Source: Hyaloscypha bicolor E
Taxonomy: Eukaryota > Ascomycota > Leotiomycetes > Helotiales > Hyaloscyphaceae
NCBI RefSeq assembly: GCF_002865645.1
Contig: NW_020194684.1
Coordinates: forward strand, 4,131,952 to 4,195,951
Direction: 5' to 3'
DNA: 64,000 nt
Shown in pieces: positions 1 to 12,601 of this stretch; the stretch's first letter is position 1; each line of letters opens with the position of its first letter. The notes beneath the pieces were generated by a model, which had not been told where the DNA came from, ran no database searches, and saw only the letters and a list, made by a program, of their open reading frames with translations. The translations under genes and the position numbers were made by a program.

Positions 1-961
1 GTTCTGAGAGGGTATGTCGCTCGGCGATAGCTTTAAGCCCGCATCGGAGCGGAAATGTGAGGTTGCGATTGCGATGCGGCGCCGATGATGTGAAGACTCT
101 GAGTATAAGTTGAGACGTGAGTGTGACAATTTCGTTTCTTCTGAAAATTTAATCTTTTCCTTTCAATTTCATGAACAGCGAAAATATTTGCAGAAAAGAG
201 ACATAACTTGAAGATGATAAGTCTGACGTTGAGAGTGGGGGGGTAGAGATACCAAGTCATGTGATGCGGGGTGTAGCAGAGGAAGTTCGCAATCTCCTCC
301 GCATCTTGCGCAATGCAGTAAAACTATATACTAATATGGCCTCTTATTCCAGTGATTAGATTATAACCCATACAGCTACGTCAAAGTCTCCCTAATTCTT
401 GATGAGCTTTCATCTGCGATATTTTAAATGTGCAAGAAAGCTCCAGCCACTTCAAATTTGATACTTTTGAATGTACCAGAAAAACTCAGCGCTTTCAAAG
501 CTCAGTACTTTCAATGTTACGCCCTTGAGTATACCAAAAAGAGATCTGCAGTGCCTGTCGGTTTCGATGAAATATACGACATGGAGCGCCGTAGCTCTGC
601 CGAGACTGCTGAATGCTCACGGCTTGCCGGACAGGAAGCCCTGGCCTCCCAGTGCCTCTTCAGCAAGCCGTTGCTCGGCCGCGACAGTACGGAAGATATA
701 AGAGAGAATGATCATCAGAAGCTCCAGGAAGTATCTAGCAATACGTAGGCCTCTAAGTTCCCACAGATCTAGATTACCGTATCGGGCATGCTCTTATTTA
801 TGTTATGTGTCATATCCCAACTTATCCTAGCAACTGCTCCTACTGTTATTGGCGACAAGTTTCATTGCGATCAGTGCAAAATGAGACATAGATAGTCATG
901 GAATGTTCCTCCTTTCGTTCATACAAGTGTTGTATTCGTATATGCCGCTACATTATATACT
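1..961. other. Left-edge stretch, no gene recognised
   Basis: No family-level similarity could be seen on either strand. The longest open frame, 428-748 (+, 106 codons), has no recognisable motif and no clear coding character. The right part is probably the 3' flank of the transporter gene that ends at 962. Confidence 0.5.
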
Positions 962-2434
962 CTATATCGTCCCTTCATGTTCGTGCGCCTCATACATAGC
1001 TACAGCTGAAGCTTCATCGGCATCGTGACTTTCGTGATGGATGAAAAGAAAAGACAGCAAGACAATGCACGCCCCAACCCAATACAAAGCGCTGGAATAC
1101 TGTTGGCTCAGGGCCATCTGTCCAATCAGAGATAATGGTATGGTCAATGACAGCCCGACTGAAACAACCAACGGTGTTGTCAAGAGAATGGCATATGCCC
1201 CCGCATAGTCGCTGATTAACGACGCAGCTGAGTTGAGCTATATGAGCGTCAGCGCTGCATAGGGGCAGAAAGCTGGATAAATCATACGAGGACGATGGTC
1301 CAGATCTTCCCCGTTTGCGGAAGCTCAAACTTTTCCACGCCCGTGTAATGTAAAATCAAGAAGCCTGGCCAGAGGAATATGAGATTAAGGAGCCCAGTCA
1401 TACCGAAGAAAAGAGGCATGTTGACACGGTCTTCATTGTCGATCCTGCTCTTTATTACGATCGCATACATCCCGTACAGCACTGCACTAACAAATGCCAT
1501 AGCATCGCCAATTGCAGCCTGTTGTGGCGATTTGTGAGGAAACTTCCCCCGATTGTCGTCATTATCTCCTGCCAAGTCCACTGAGGATATGAGAATGATA
1601 CCAATCAGCGAAGCCAGAACTCCAATGAATTTTTTAACACTGAACCGTTCGATGCCAAATATGGCGCCTAAGAGGAGAGTCCAAATACTGCTTGTGGAGG
1701 TAAGAACCGTGAAGCTGGCCACACTTGTGTACTCCAGGCAAGCAGTAACGAGGTAGTTCGCGGCGAACCAGAGCAAGCAAAATTCCAGCGATAGCCAAGT
1801 CGTTTCTCGGACGCTCAGAACGGTGTTTGGATCCTTCGAGGCATTTGTTGATACTCTTGACAGTTGTATTGTCTCGATATCATCATCGACAAGGAGTCGC
1901 GTATATGAGGATTCCTCGCTCGGAGTGTCCTCATAGCCATTGTTTTCTTCCCGAGCCTTCGATTTTAGTCTTTGATACCCATCGGACCTGCTTTTCCAGT
2001 AGCTGAGAGCAGACGATCTAATCTTGCGCCAGCCATGCTTGTGAGCGATTCTCAAAAATATCGGAATGAGCGAGAAGGCGAAACATGCTGTGTTGAGGAA
2101 TGTGACAAAGAATGGCTTGCTAAAAGTGTTGTCGGCGAAGATGTACTAGATTCTGTTAGCTGGATATCGTATATTAATATTGAGGAGGACTAACGCTTCC
2201 AAGAAAACTAGAAGCCGTGAATAAGAGAACCGTGATAAAAAGGAGAACTATTCCTAATGTTCTGCGAGCCACAGTTTCGAGACCTATATAAGCACGGAAT
2301 CCCTTGCTTTTGGCAGCTGATCGGATAGAGGATCCAGGCCGTCGGGTGTGATGTGAAGGTGCTGATAAGGATGGTTCATCACTGGTGAAGCGCTCAGTCA
2401 GCGAGACTGTGACCGGAGGCTCTAGAGCAGACAT
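962..2434 (-). CDS. SLC35F-type (THI74/YML018C-like) membrane transporter
   Basis: Predicted exons on the minus strand are 2195-2434, 1288-2145 and 962-1237, giving 457 aa. Both introns (49 and 50 bp) join in phase 0 and have GT-AG ends; the first has a GCTAAC and the second a GCTGAC branch-like site. The protein has about ten hydrophobic segments in two halves. The join across intron 1 restores the family segment FADNTFSKPFFVTFLN. This is the drug/metabolite transporter superfamily, SLC35F5 / yeast YML018C-THI74 branch, whose yeast members sit in the vacuolar membrane; substrates are poorly defined. The charged linker between the first and later helices, at about residues 115-160, is typical of fungal members. 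The ATG at 2434 is the first in frame. Confidence 0.85.
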
Positions 2435-3524
2435 GGCTCAGAGGGGTTGAATAGCTCTAGCAAGTTGGGCGGATTCAAGAAGGGGTCTGGGCGGTTGGAG
2501 CGAGCATGTTTGAGACATGGAGAGCTGGCCATGAAGGTGAAAGGCAGATGTGTGGATTGGGTGTGGTCGTTGATTCAAATCTGTTGTTCAGGGCCAATAT
2601 CGAAGCAGTTTGAGGGACCATAAGGCGAACATAGATACGGACAGCGAGGCTACGGAAACTCCCGGTTCAAGCGGCGGGCTCCAAAATAGGTGAAGCCGCA
2701 GGCGTGGCGCAAGAGTCGCCGCTTTGTCCCCCGCTTTCAGGCTATTAGTATGACAGAACTCTCATTTCATCCAAACGGTCATTTTGCCAGGTTATCGTTT
2801 GCACTTGCTTCTGGTTCCAACAATCTCAAAAGACTTCGATTATTTTACGGAGCCAAATCACGATCATGGCCTACATTAAGTCCACTCAATCGCGGATGGA
2901 AGATTAATGGACAAATAAAAGCAGCCACTTATTTTCTCAACGCAAGGCGCCCCCGGACCTTTTGATCAGTTCCTAAAGGAATCTTACCTAAAGGTATCAT
3001 TTTGCTGGCAAATCATGTCGTCGCTTCTTTCCACCTCTCCTTCCTTCATTCTCCTCCTTCGGATATAGCCTCTTCCTTCCCTGACTGACATTTCAACGTC
3101 GACCCTCTAAAATTTTCGCCCCCCAACAAACAGCATACTTAGTAAGCAATGTCGACCTCCAAGGGTCAGGTTTGGCCACTGCGATACTTGCTCACGAAAC
3201 TAACGATACTATACAGCGACATAGAATACATAGTTGATCACCATCACCAATTTCAGACGACCCATGACAGCTACGGAGTTATATATACGATCCGCTTGGT
3301 CGCTTCAAATTTCAGTCGTTTTCGAGCGATTGGCTAGTGCTGCGAGTTTGCACCGATGCCCAAAGATTCCACGAGGCTGCCGTTCAGCTGAGTTGACGAA
3401 AGCGACAACCCGAATCCTACCATTACCCCCAACTCAACACGCAACTTTGTATGCATATCGTCCCTGCGACTCGATATTAACTGAGATCCCTTTCCTGAAA
3501 GTCCTCTCGAATCTAGTCTCAACA
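2435..3524. other. Intergenic, divergent promoters
   Basis: This lies between two divergently transcribed genes, so it should hold both promoters and 5' UTRs. A pyrimidine-rich stretch (about 3030-3070) lies upstream of the NLR gene. An open frame continues upstream of 3525 to 3234 but shows no HET-family similarity; I treat it as 5' UTR. The ORF at 2690-2965 has no coding features. Confidence 0.5.
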
Positions 3525-6500
3525 ATGCGTCTTCTGGAAGGCAACAACGATGGCAAGTTCAGCCTGACAGAGCACTTGAGCGACGCTAAACCCCAGTATG
3601 CTATACTTTCGCATACATGGGGAGCGATGACTGAGGAGGTCACGTTTAGAGATATGAATGATGGTACCAGCGAGGCCAAGGTTGGCTATGACAAGATCCG
3701 GTTTTGCGGAGAACAAGCTAGACGCGACGGCCTGCAATATTTCTGGGTAGACACTTGTTGCATTGATAAATCAAATAGTTCCGAGCTCCAAGAGGCCATC
3801 AACTCTATGTTCAGTTGGTATCGCGACGCAACAAAATGTTATGTATACTTATCGGACGTTTCAGCATTCGACTTTGACGAAAACCGTCAGCTCTCTAGGA
3901 AGGCATGGTTGCTAGCTTTTGCAGCAAGTAGATGGTTCACTCGCGGCTGGACACTCCAAGAACTTATTGCTCCACGAACAGTCGAGTTCTTCTCCAAAGA
4001 GCGCTGTCCTCTCGGCGACAAGAAATCGCTTGAACAAGTAATTCTTGGGATAACACGAATTCCTCTCGATGCCCTTCGAAACCGGCCTTTACATGAGTTT
4101 AGTGTTGATGAACGGATGTCATGGGCAAAGGATCGCAAGACAACACGGCAAGAGGACGCAGCGTACTGCCTATTGGGCATCTTCGATATTCATATGCCGC
4201 TCATCTATGGTGAAGGTCGCAAGAAGGCGCTAATTCGGCTGAAGAAAGAGGCTCAAGAGACACAGAATCCCCCATCAGTCTTGTCCAAAGACATTCGAAC
4301 GGTTTCCTTGTTCGCAACGAGTGAAAATCGGCCATTCAAAACCTTCACATCGTCTTTTAATGATGCACCCGTTGATCTGCTCCCAATCCACTTCATGGAG
4401 CGTGAGCGAGAGCTGGGTCTCGTTCGAAATGCTCATCAGGCCAGCGAAGAAAATGCGCCCGCTCGCTGTGCTATTTGGGGTATACCAGGTGTCGGTAAGA
4501 CACAGCTTGCAATACGATATTCAAAAATATTCTTGGAAGACGCAACAGTATCAGCTGTGTTCTGGATGTCCTGCACCAATGTAGAAAAGTTGCATCAAGG
4601 CTTCTCAAAACTACTAAACCTTATCGACCATCCCGATCAATTTAAACCGGAGCAGAACGCACGAGTCGTAGCGGCTCGTCGCTGGCTGGAACAGCCTGAA
4701 GTCAGTGGAATACTCCGTTGGCTTCTCGTTCTCGACAATGTTGACATATCAACAATTGACTTTCTTCGCGAAAACTTACCGCGACAAGGCAAACATGGTC
4801 GAATCCTCATCACTACGCGGACCGAAGCTGTTGCTCATGTTGTTTGCAAAGCTTCTGGAAGGTTGCAGCTATTTTTGGAACTTGAACCACCAGCAGTGGA
4901 GAACGCAATTACCTTCTTCCTCAAATCAGTAGGGGTTAGCGAAAACTCAATGTCGAGTGTTAGCCGACACCAAGTTACTGACTTAATGAAATTTCTTGGA
5001 TGTCTACCCTTCGCCATAGAGCATGCTGCGTCTTTCATGACTCAGTCATCCCAGACCATCGATAGTTTTACGAGATTGTACCGAGGCAACGAAAAATCTC
5101 ATGTATGTTCGATTTTACACCGTTATTTGAATTTACTGCCAACGGAAGCGTCTAATCTTTATAGATTCTCAATTGGCGAAGCTTATTCTCAGCTTACGAA
5201 GCAAAGTCGGTCTCGGGCATGTTTACGTCCCATCTTCATGATCTGAGGCGGTCGAATCCCGAGGTCCTTGGTTTGCTCAATATACTCGTGTTTTGGGACC
5301 CTGATGGAATCGAATTTGAAACTATTAAAACCGGCGCTTTATCCCTGCATTCTCTGTTTGAACCGACCCAGGAGCCTTCAGAATCGGAACAAAATCGGCA
5401 TTGGACACAGTGGTTTGCGCGGAGTCTGATGAGGATCCTGTATTTTGGGTTCGCTTTCAACAACAAAACCCCAGCGACGGATGCTTCAAACTTGAAACCC
5501 GGAAAAACTGCATTGCCATCTACAGAGCAGGGATCATTGATCAAACTGGTGTCCTCTGAAGTACAACTCCAAAGCGCTTTACAGCAACTTCAGATGCTCT
5601 CCTTTATCAAACGGCGGTCGGCGCACGAGGGAGGAGCATATTGCATGCATGATCTCACCCAGACTTTGGTTCAAGTGGCTCTTGAATCGGAAGGTACATA
5701 TCTACAATGGTTTAGATGCTCGGTCAGAATTGTCTGCGGAGCATTTCGTCAGATTGAAGACCCTGCTCTGCCCGAGTCTTGGAGTCGATACGAAGGCTTG
5801 ATCTCGCACATCCTATCGTTGATAAAGTACAGTGAGTTGGTGGACCCCAAGAACGTCGACCTTTTAACAGCACGTACAGCCATAGCTGCGTACTGGTGTA
5901 ACCGTGGTAGATACTACGAGGCTCGCGAGGCTTATCAGCAACTACTACGGATCGGCAGCAATGTGCTTCATGATGCCGATATCGAAACTCAGTGGAAGCT
6001 TGGTCTTGCGGAAGTCAATTGGCACCTAGGCAAACTCGATGAATCGATATTGCTCTATGACGAAGTACGGCAGATTCGAGAGTCGCGACTTGGTGCCGAT
6101 CACCCTGATACCCTACATGCTGTAGAAAAATTGGCACTCGTATATCGGTCGCAAGCCCGGTTTGCAGAAGCTCGCTCAATGCTAGAACGTGTCCTCGAGA
6201 GTCGCAAAACGAGCCTAGGACCAGACCACCTTGATACTATTCAGGCGATTGAATATCTGGCTATGACTATTAATGAATACGCTGAAGCTGAAAACGCTGA
6301 AGCTTATGCTGAAGCCGAAAGTCTACATAAGCAGGCATTGGCTCATCGAGAAGCTCAGTTAGGCGTAGACCATCTCGACACTTTGTGGACAGCTGATAGT
6401 CTTGCAACTAACTATCGAGCTCAAGGCCGACATTTGGAAGCAGTGGAGATCTACGAAAGAGTTCTCGAGGGACGCAAATTACAATTGGGAGAGGATCACC

Positions 6501-7144
6501 CGCAGACCATCTGGACACTCGCCAACATCGCATCGGCATATACTAGTCTAGGTCGCTGGAACGAGGCCGAGGTAATGTGGAAACAAGCAATCGTCTACAA
6601 TGAGCAACGGCGAGGCCATAATCACTCGCAAACTCTCTTCGCAGTAGAGGGCCTCGCCGATGTCTACCATCAGCAATCACGCTTTGATGAAGCAATAAAC
6701 CTGTATAACCGAGCGTTACGTGGCAATGAAGAAAGCCTAGGAAATGGGCATCCAAGCGTCATGCGGAAAATGCATAAGTTAGCGAATCTCTACCGAGACC
6801 AGAACGATTACATCAAGTCGATCGCATTGTTCGAGAGGCTTCTAGAGCGTCGTAAGACCAGATTAGGATCTGGACATCCAGACATGCTTCGAACATACCA
6901 CGATGCGGCCACCTTATATACTCTTATGGGCAAGTATATCGAGGCGGAACAGTGTTACAGACTAGAGTTAGCAGGAAGTATTGAAGAGCTCGGGGGCCTG
7001 CACCCTGAAACCAAGAAACGTGAGCTAAATCTCGCTACCTTCTTGAGAGATCAGGCCGAAGCAGCTGAAGGCGGAGCGCAAGGAGCTGTTGCAAATGAAG
7101 AAGTTACGTCGGCTCAGCAAAGCCTAAATGATAGACAAGAATAA
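3525..7144 (+). CDS. HET / NB-ARC / TPR NOD-like receptor
   Basis: Exons 3525-5102 and 5165-7144 are joined in phase 0 across a 62-bp intron (GTATGT...TATAG), giving 1185 aa. Residues about 1-250 are a HET domain, with AILSHTWG, FWVDTCCIDK, the WFTRGWTLQELIAP box and the AYCLLGIFDIHMPLIYGEG box. Residues about 300-560 are an NB-ARC/NACHT-type NTPase: P-loop GIPGVGKTQ near 319, Walker B-like LLVLDNVD near 400, ITTR near 427, and LPFAIEHAAS. From about residue 760 to 1160 there are some nine kinesin-light-chain-type TPRs, each with LG.DHP.T and an A/LA..Y core. This is the standard fungal NLR layout linked to heterokaryon incompatibility and self/non-self recognition: TPR sensing, NTPase switch, HET effector that triggers cell death. 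The ATG at 3525 is chosen because HET similarity starts there and its context (tcaacaATGc) is good. The ligand is unknown. Confidence 0.9.
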
Positions 7145-7771
7145 GTAGTGGGGTATGATTTATGCTATCCGTTGCGCTGCGACAGCGACAGCGACAGCGA
7201 CTTTTTTTAAGCAAATCGTAATCTCTAATTCCTGATTGAAGACTTCTGATCACAGAATGGCAGGCGCTGTCGCAGCGCAACGGGGACGGTAGAATTTCCT
7301 TACAGATGGTCTGACTGTAGTGCTTTGATTATGAGCTTTTCTCCTCGTTATGCTTATACACGTATCTCATTCTTGATGTCATGCTCTCTGGATATTTTGA
7401 AACATTTTGTTATAAATTGTAATTCACAATGACACTTTAAGAGACTGGATTAGCAGTGGATATGGTAACTTCATACTGGTTGATGGTGTGCTAGCACTGA
7501 AAAATCAACGACTGGGGGACTAGCTGCGTGTCGGATCACGTTGAGTTTGATTTGAGTCATGTGATGATAGAACAATGAGGTCTAGTAAACACGTGATCTT
7601 GTAGCTGATTGAAGAGAGAAGAGAAACTTGCTAATAAGGAATGAAAGGTTCTCTGGACTAAGTGGATAGGCCGAAAATGCACTACGTGATCGTCAGATAG
7701 TTTCTCATCCAGTACCGCGATTACCTACATTTTCATTACATATCGAGGCTATTTATATTATGCTGATACCC
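7145..7771. other. 3' flanks of NLR and AsaB-like genes
   Basis: This is a convergent intergenic region. It contains the 19-bp inverted repeat listed separately and is otherwise AT-rich with no recognisable gene. Confidence 0.5.
7169..7283. repeat. 19-bp perfect inverted repeat
   Basis: The left arm (7169-7187, CCGTTGCGCTGCGACAGCG) and the right arm (7265-7283) are exact reverse complements separated by 77 bp. The left arm runs into further GACAGC units (to about 7200). It starts 24 bp after the NLR stop codon, so the NLR transcript 3' UTR could fold into a long GC-rich hairpin. It could also be the ends of a small inserted element, but I see no clear target-site duplication. Confidence 0.85.
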
Positions 7772-9306
7772 CTAACCGATGATGATTGCCCTAACTTCGA
7801 TGCTCGCCCTCTTGCAGTTATCAGAGGCGGATGGATCGATAAAAGCCGCGTGCGGAGTAGCTGATACGTAGACTTCAGTTGCTAGACAATTAACACATTA
7901 TACCGAAGCACTTACACTGAGCTGCAGTCGTCAAATTGTCACCCAGTTTGAAGAGAACCGCATCGTCTTTTGACATTCCTTTCTTATAGAACCACCGGTG
8001 AGTAGGGCTATACGTAAGCTCGTAGCCCTCCTCGCTGAAGTGCGGATACACTATATCTATATTCCATAGGTCTGTCGTTGCTATGGATCGGTAATCACAC
8101 AAAGCAAGCGGAGAGTCAACGTCCTGACCAGCTACACAACGCCATATACTATAAATGTTATTATAAGTACCAAGCTCATGCAGAGATGCTCCCTATAAGC
8201 CCACTTACTCTATATACCGATAACGGCCGCTTGAGATTGCTTCCACTTTGTCAGGAAACTGAAACTCTAGGCGCTTTGCGCAAGAAGCAGGCGTGTTATC
8301 TAAAGATTTGGGCAAAATATTAGAAATAGTGCGACTATGGAAAGCCCCTGTCAAGGGCAAAATTTTAGAAATCAAAACTCGCCTGGGTGCTTAGAAAGTC
8401 TTTCGTTGCTTACCACAGTGCACTCGGAAGATAGGACTTCTCCACGGCCCCTTTCCCGTTTCATTTCTGTCGTTAGTTCGAAGCTTGTCAATGTTAGTCA
8501 ACGACGCATGTGAAGAGGAGAACTTAACTTACGTTATAGTTATAAATGAAAACCTCCTCGCAACTAAAGGACTCCTTCAGCCAGGCTGATAATTCGGGAA
8601 GATATTCTGCTTGCACACTTTCGTCCGTCCACTCTGATATCCTGGTTGGAACTTGCATGAATTGAAAGCCCGCCTCGTCGAGTTTGAAGAGACTTTCTTT
8701 GCCACAGATATCATGTATTTCGACTGGGTGATTGCTCTCAACAAGGTTGGTCCGTGGTAGCTGAGTTCCACAGGGTAGCTGGCTGAAAAATGGCTTCTCA
8801 GTTTTATAGATATCCAAAGGAGCAAGATACTTAAAGGAGTCCACTTGGATCTTAGGCAGTCCAGTGATCTGATCGCCAATATCCATAGTTGAAGTTGACG
8901 ATAGATCAGATTTATTGGGCTCAGCTACACAACACAGTACTTTAGTGATTTATTCAATGTCTAGATTCTCACAGAGGTCTGAAATTCACTTGGTTTAATC
9001 AGTACCTTGGTTTCCGTTCCAACTATACTTTCTTTGACAGCTCCCATCTTCATCTTTCATCAGAATACTTCTAAGCCAATCTCGCCAAGGTTGATCAAAA
9101 GGCTGGTCGGGGTCGAAACGCCATGAAAGAACTTCTGGAAATTCGGAGCGAAGCCAAATGTTGAAGCTTTCTTCCGATCTCGGTGGCCAAAATGCTTTCC
9201 ATGGTCGTCGAGCGATTTCTGCAGCTGAGAAATCCTGGGTAGACGATTGTTCCCGCTGCTCGGAATCGTAAAACTTCGAAAGGTCAAGTCCGTCTTTGCT
9301 CGCCAT
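7772..9306 (-). CDS. AsaB/CmcJ-family oxidoreductase, six exons
   Basis: Predicted exons are 9006-9306, 8533-8924, 8414-8483, 8209-8299, 7916-8148 and 7772-7872. All joins stay in frame and give 395 aa. The reconstructed protein follows the family of 7-alpha-cephem-methoxylase CmcJ, aspergillic-acid AsaB and GA4-desaturase-like proteins: a YLAPLDIYKTEKP start region, RVHCDNTP formed by joining exons 3 and 4, DSPLALCDYRS, DIVYPH, HRWFYKK, and TPHAAFIDPS near the C terminus. The H-x-D in VHCDNT and the late H resemble a non-heme iron 2-oxoglutarate oxygenase triad; that role is inference. Starting at the internal ATG at 8886 would give 282 aa, the usual family length. The extra 113 N-terminal residues (WPPRSEESFNIWLRSEFPE etc.) may therefore be a separate small gene. 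The intron 6 acceptor is ambiguous (34 or 43 bp intron). Confidence 0.72.
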
Positions 9307-10293
9307 TAGGAGACGTAGGGGAAGTTAGGAAAGGCTCGACTTGAGATTGTGAATGAAGCATGGTATATTCGCACTCTTGTCGACTTCGAGAAGGGCGGAC
9401 CCCGCTTCTTCATAAATAAGCCTCACCCCACGCTTCCTTTACGTCTAGCCCGATTTCCTTCAGCTTGCTTCTATCACCCCCTTCAGAAAGACCAATCGGA
9501 AAAATCCCTCATCCGCTGCTGCCGAGTCCAAGATAAGAGCCAGCTTGTGACCGGTTCGCCGAGAAATTGGGCCCTACACCAATTCACTCTGCAGTAACCT
9601 TAGACTCGTAATTCCACATGCCTTGATGGAGTTATGTCGTGAGAGGAACTTCTACAGTAAGTAAGGAATTACTTAGTGATTTGAAGAAGGTATTCTGATG
9701 AAAGCGTTAACAATTTTCGGGCCGCGTGAGGGAAGAATAGGACGCGGCACACTGCGGGTCCCTCAGCAACCACCCTCAGTATGATTGCGAAAGCTACCGC
9801 ACTTGCGACGAGAATAAACATCGACACTCTCTGAAGTGGCAATTCGCAGAGACTGACAACACCAGCTTTCGTGAGAGCAACTTTGCTGGTCGCATGCCTC
9901 TATCGTATGCGAGCGTTGACTTAGATTTTCTCTATGGATATGAGCTCAAACCTAGTGCTTGCCACGGAAATAGCACCTCTCGATATATTTTGTAGTGGTA
10001 ATGGAGTACCATTAGAAATTGCTTGCCACATTTTATGCTGATTTTAGTTACATCCTGCAAAGGGGAAAGGGGAGGTGTATTCAGAATAGAAATATAAGTG
10101 TCTCTCTCCTTCTTCCGCTTGGAAGAGTAGGCATAAGAGAGTATGTCAGGGTCTCCAGGAATAGTTGAAGGGAAGGAGTTTCTCCCAGAAACCTGTCATG
10201 ATCTATATATGCTGTGCCTATAGTCTAACACTATATGTACTGTACATTTTGTCTTCCCATCTACCTATTCATTTCATATACCCTCTCTACCAC
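9307..10293. other. Intergenic, no gene seen
   Basis: Upstream region of the AsaB-like gene and 3' flank of HEM14. The open frame at 9349-9597 (+) has no recognisable features. Confidence 0.5.
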
Positions 10294-12216
10294 CTAGTCC
10301 TTGAAGCTCTCCAAACCCGTTCCACCACCACCACCCCTCTTGATCGCCATAACTATATCTCTCGCCGCCATCACACAATCGTTCAGTCCCACACCCATAT
10401 AACTATTCCCCGCTACCTTCAGCTTCCCCCTAAAGCCCTGCATCAACTCTCCATGCGCAGCCTTCATCCTCTTCTCATGACCCACCACATACTGGGGAAT
10501 ACAGTCCTTCTGTAACCCAACATTCACAGCATCAGGCTCAACATCAATCTTCAAATGACGACGAAGAACCGTCTTCGCCATGGCAGCGCCTTCATCTTCA
10601 TCAGGGTAGGAGGAGAAGCCGTCCCACCAGTGCCCACCGAGCATAACTGTGACCTTAGTACCTGGAACTGTATCTTGGCCTTGAACCGCGTCAGAATCGA
10701 AGACTACACCAAGGGCACACTCCGGGTTTTGCTCGAAGGGAATGGAGCGGGGAATAAGGTAGCCGAAACCGCGTTCTGGGAGGATGTTGGGATCGGAGTA
10801 GTACAGGTTGACGACCATAACTGTTACAGCATGCATGCTTGAGAGGGAGAGGACGGAGGGGGTCAAGGTTGAGAGAGTCTTGCCGGAGAGGGCTGAGATG
10901 GCTTGGGTGTAAGTTTCAGGAGCCTGGTTGAGGGCTGTTTTGATCTGTCTAGTGTTAGCTTTTGTTGAGTGAAGTGTACAGGAGATACGAACTGAGATTC
11001 CGTCGCTCTCGGTGTCGTATTCAACGGAAGTGACCCTGTCACCTATCTTGAACTCGACATTGGGATTTGTCCTCAGCGAAGCTTCTAGCGCTGCTGATAA
11101 TTGGCCGATACCCTCCTTGAAAGTATACACACTAGCCCCTTTCAACCGACCTCGAAGAGATATGTCAGTTTCGGGGTAATTGATATCTCTTTTTGCTTTT
11201 GCCATCGTGCTCTGCATCCCGACAGCAGCACCTTCTGTCACACTACCATGTTGGTGCTCAAAGTCCCACAGCCTCCGAAAAATGCTCTTCGCACTCAATT
11301 GATATATGTCACCGGCATAAATGCCATGAATCACAGCTGACACAATATTGTCTCCAATCTGTGGACCTCCAAACCGCCTGTTCGTGAAAGAGGCAATAGA
11401 TTCATCTTCGAGACTTGGTGGGCGAGGATCTCGAGTCACTTCCAACATCGCGCGGAAAGCACCTGTGAAGACCGGCTCCGTCAAAACGGACCATGCCATA
11501 GAGTATAAGTCCTGCCCAGGACCTGGCATGCGTACGAGATGGTCTGGATAGTATATGAATCGATTTTTGGCAGCATCAGAGTTCTTCGATGTGAGGAGGA
11601 CTTCGTCTTCGAGGCCGAGTTTCTCGACCTAGGATAAATCAGTACCAATTGGAAAACCGAGGGCCCGACAAACCATCTCTAACGTGACCAGAGAAGCTGG
11701 GGTGCTTGGCCGTAAAGTTCGAGGCCCCTGCTCGAAAAGTATCTTGCCATTCTTGACGTTCACATACTTGCTCTTTAGCCATCCTCCCAGATTATCCCCG
11801 CTCTCGTAGACGACGACCTTAGCATTGGGTAACTCTTGTGCCAGGTAATGGGCGCTGGAGAGTCCAGTTACTCCACCTCCGAGTACTGCAAATCGTCTTT
11901 CTGGAAGTTGACTTCCTTGCGAATAGCCTCTGGTTTGTTGCTGGGCGAACACAGGCGATTGGGATCTTCCTTGTCGATGTGCTAGACTGATGCCCAAACT
12001 ATTAGTCCGGGGAGAGGTTTCTGTCTCATATGTGGCTTTGTTCTGTGTGTAGTAGCATTTCTGCTGGTGTTGAATGTAGGAAGCCGATGGCCGCACAGCT
12101 CTTGTGGAGCTTCTCGTGAAGACATGCCGGCGTAATTGAGGTGCTTGACAGCTGGGAATCTCAAAGCATTGTTTCAATAAGCTCACCACAGCATGCTCAG
12201 GTAATTGAGAAGGCAT
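10294..12216 (-). CDS. HEM14: Protoporphyrinogen oxidase, mitochondrial
   Basis: Exons 11674-12216 and 10294-11628 flank a 45-bp intron (GTTTGT...TACTGATTTATCCTAG) that removes an in-frame stop. The product is 625 aa. It oxidises protoporphyrinogen IX to protoporphyrin IX, the penultimate heme step, at the inner mitochondrial membrane. The N terminus is rich in Arg/Ser and lacks acidic residues, as in a mitochondrial presequence. The FAD dinucleotide motif AVLGGGVTGLSSAHYLA lies near residue 107. RTLRPSTPASLVTLE, YYPDHLVRMPGPG and the C-terminal VAGNSYMGVGLNDCVMAARD are family hallmarks. The start at 12216 is preferred over upstream codons because the targeting peptide begins there. A further in-frame 48-bp intron at about 10945-10998 is possible but not needed. 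Confidence 0.9.
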
Positions 12217-12601
12217 TGCCTGAAGAAACGACAGTCGGAACTGAAGTATTACTGAACCGCAGGAAATACGCAAGTTCACTAGTTCCTCGCTTAGCGCCTC
12301 CCTAGGCAGAGCTTCCGACAAGGCGGTGATACGCCAGTTTGAGAAGCTGTTGCTTATTTCATATAACATTCATAGGAGACTGTAATGTTGGAGGGTTCCT
12401 TCAGAGATCTTGTCTCTGAGGTACCATGAGACGGAAATCCATTCTACGTAATGTGCATTCCCCATTTGAAGCAACCCATAACCACCTTAAGTCCAACAAA
12501 ACACAACCCAAACGCCAGCGCCACCCTCCGTCACCAAATAATGAAGTGGTATACAGTTTTGAGGCTCCCATACGATTCAGAAATCTATCCCAGTCCATGC
12601 T
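12217..12601. other. Short intergenic between HEM14 and NAB2
   Basis: Both genes lie on the minus strand, so this is the HEM14 promoter and the NAB2 3' UTR. No other feature is visible. Confidence 0.5.

Noticed and set aside
3234..3524. N-terminal extension of the NLR frame
   Set aside because: Open but without HET similarity; the ATG at 3525 has good context and begins the domain.
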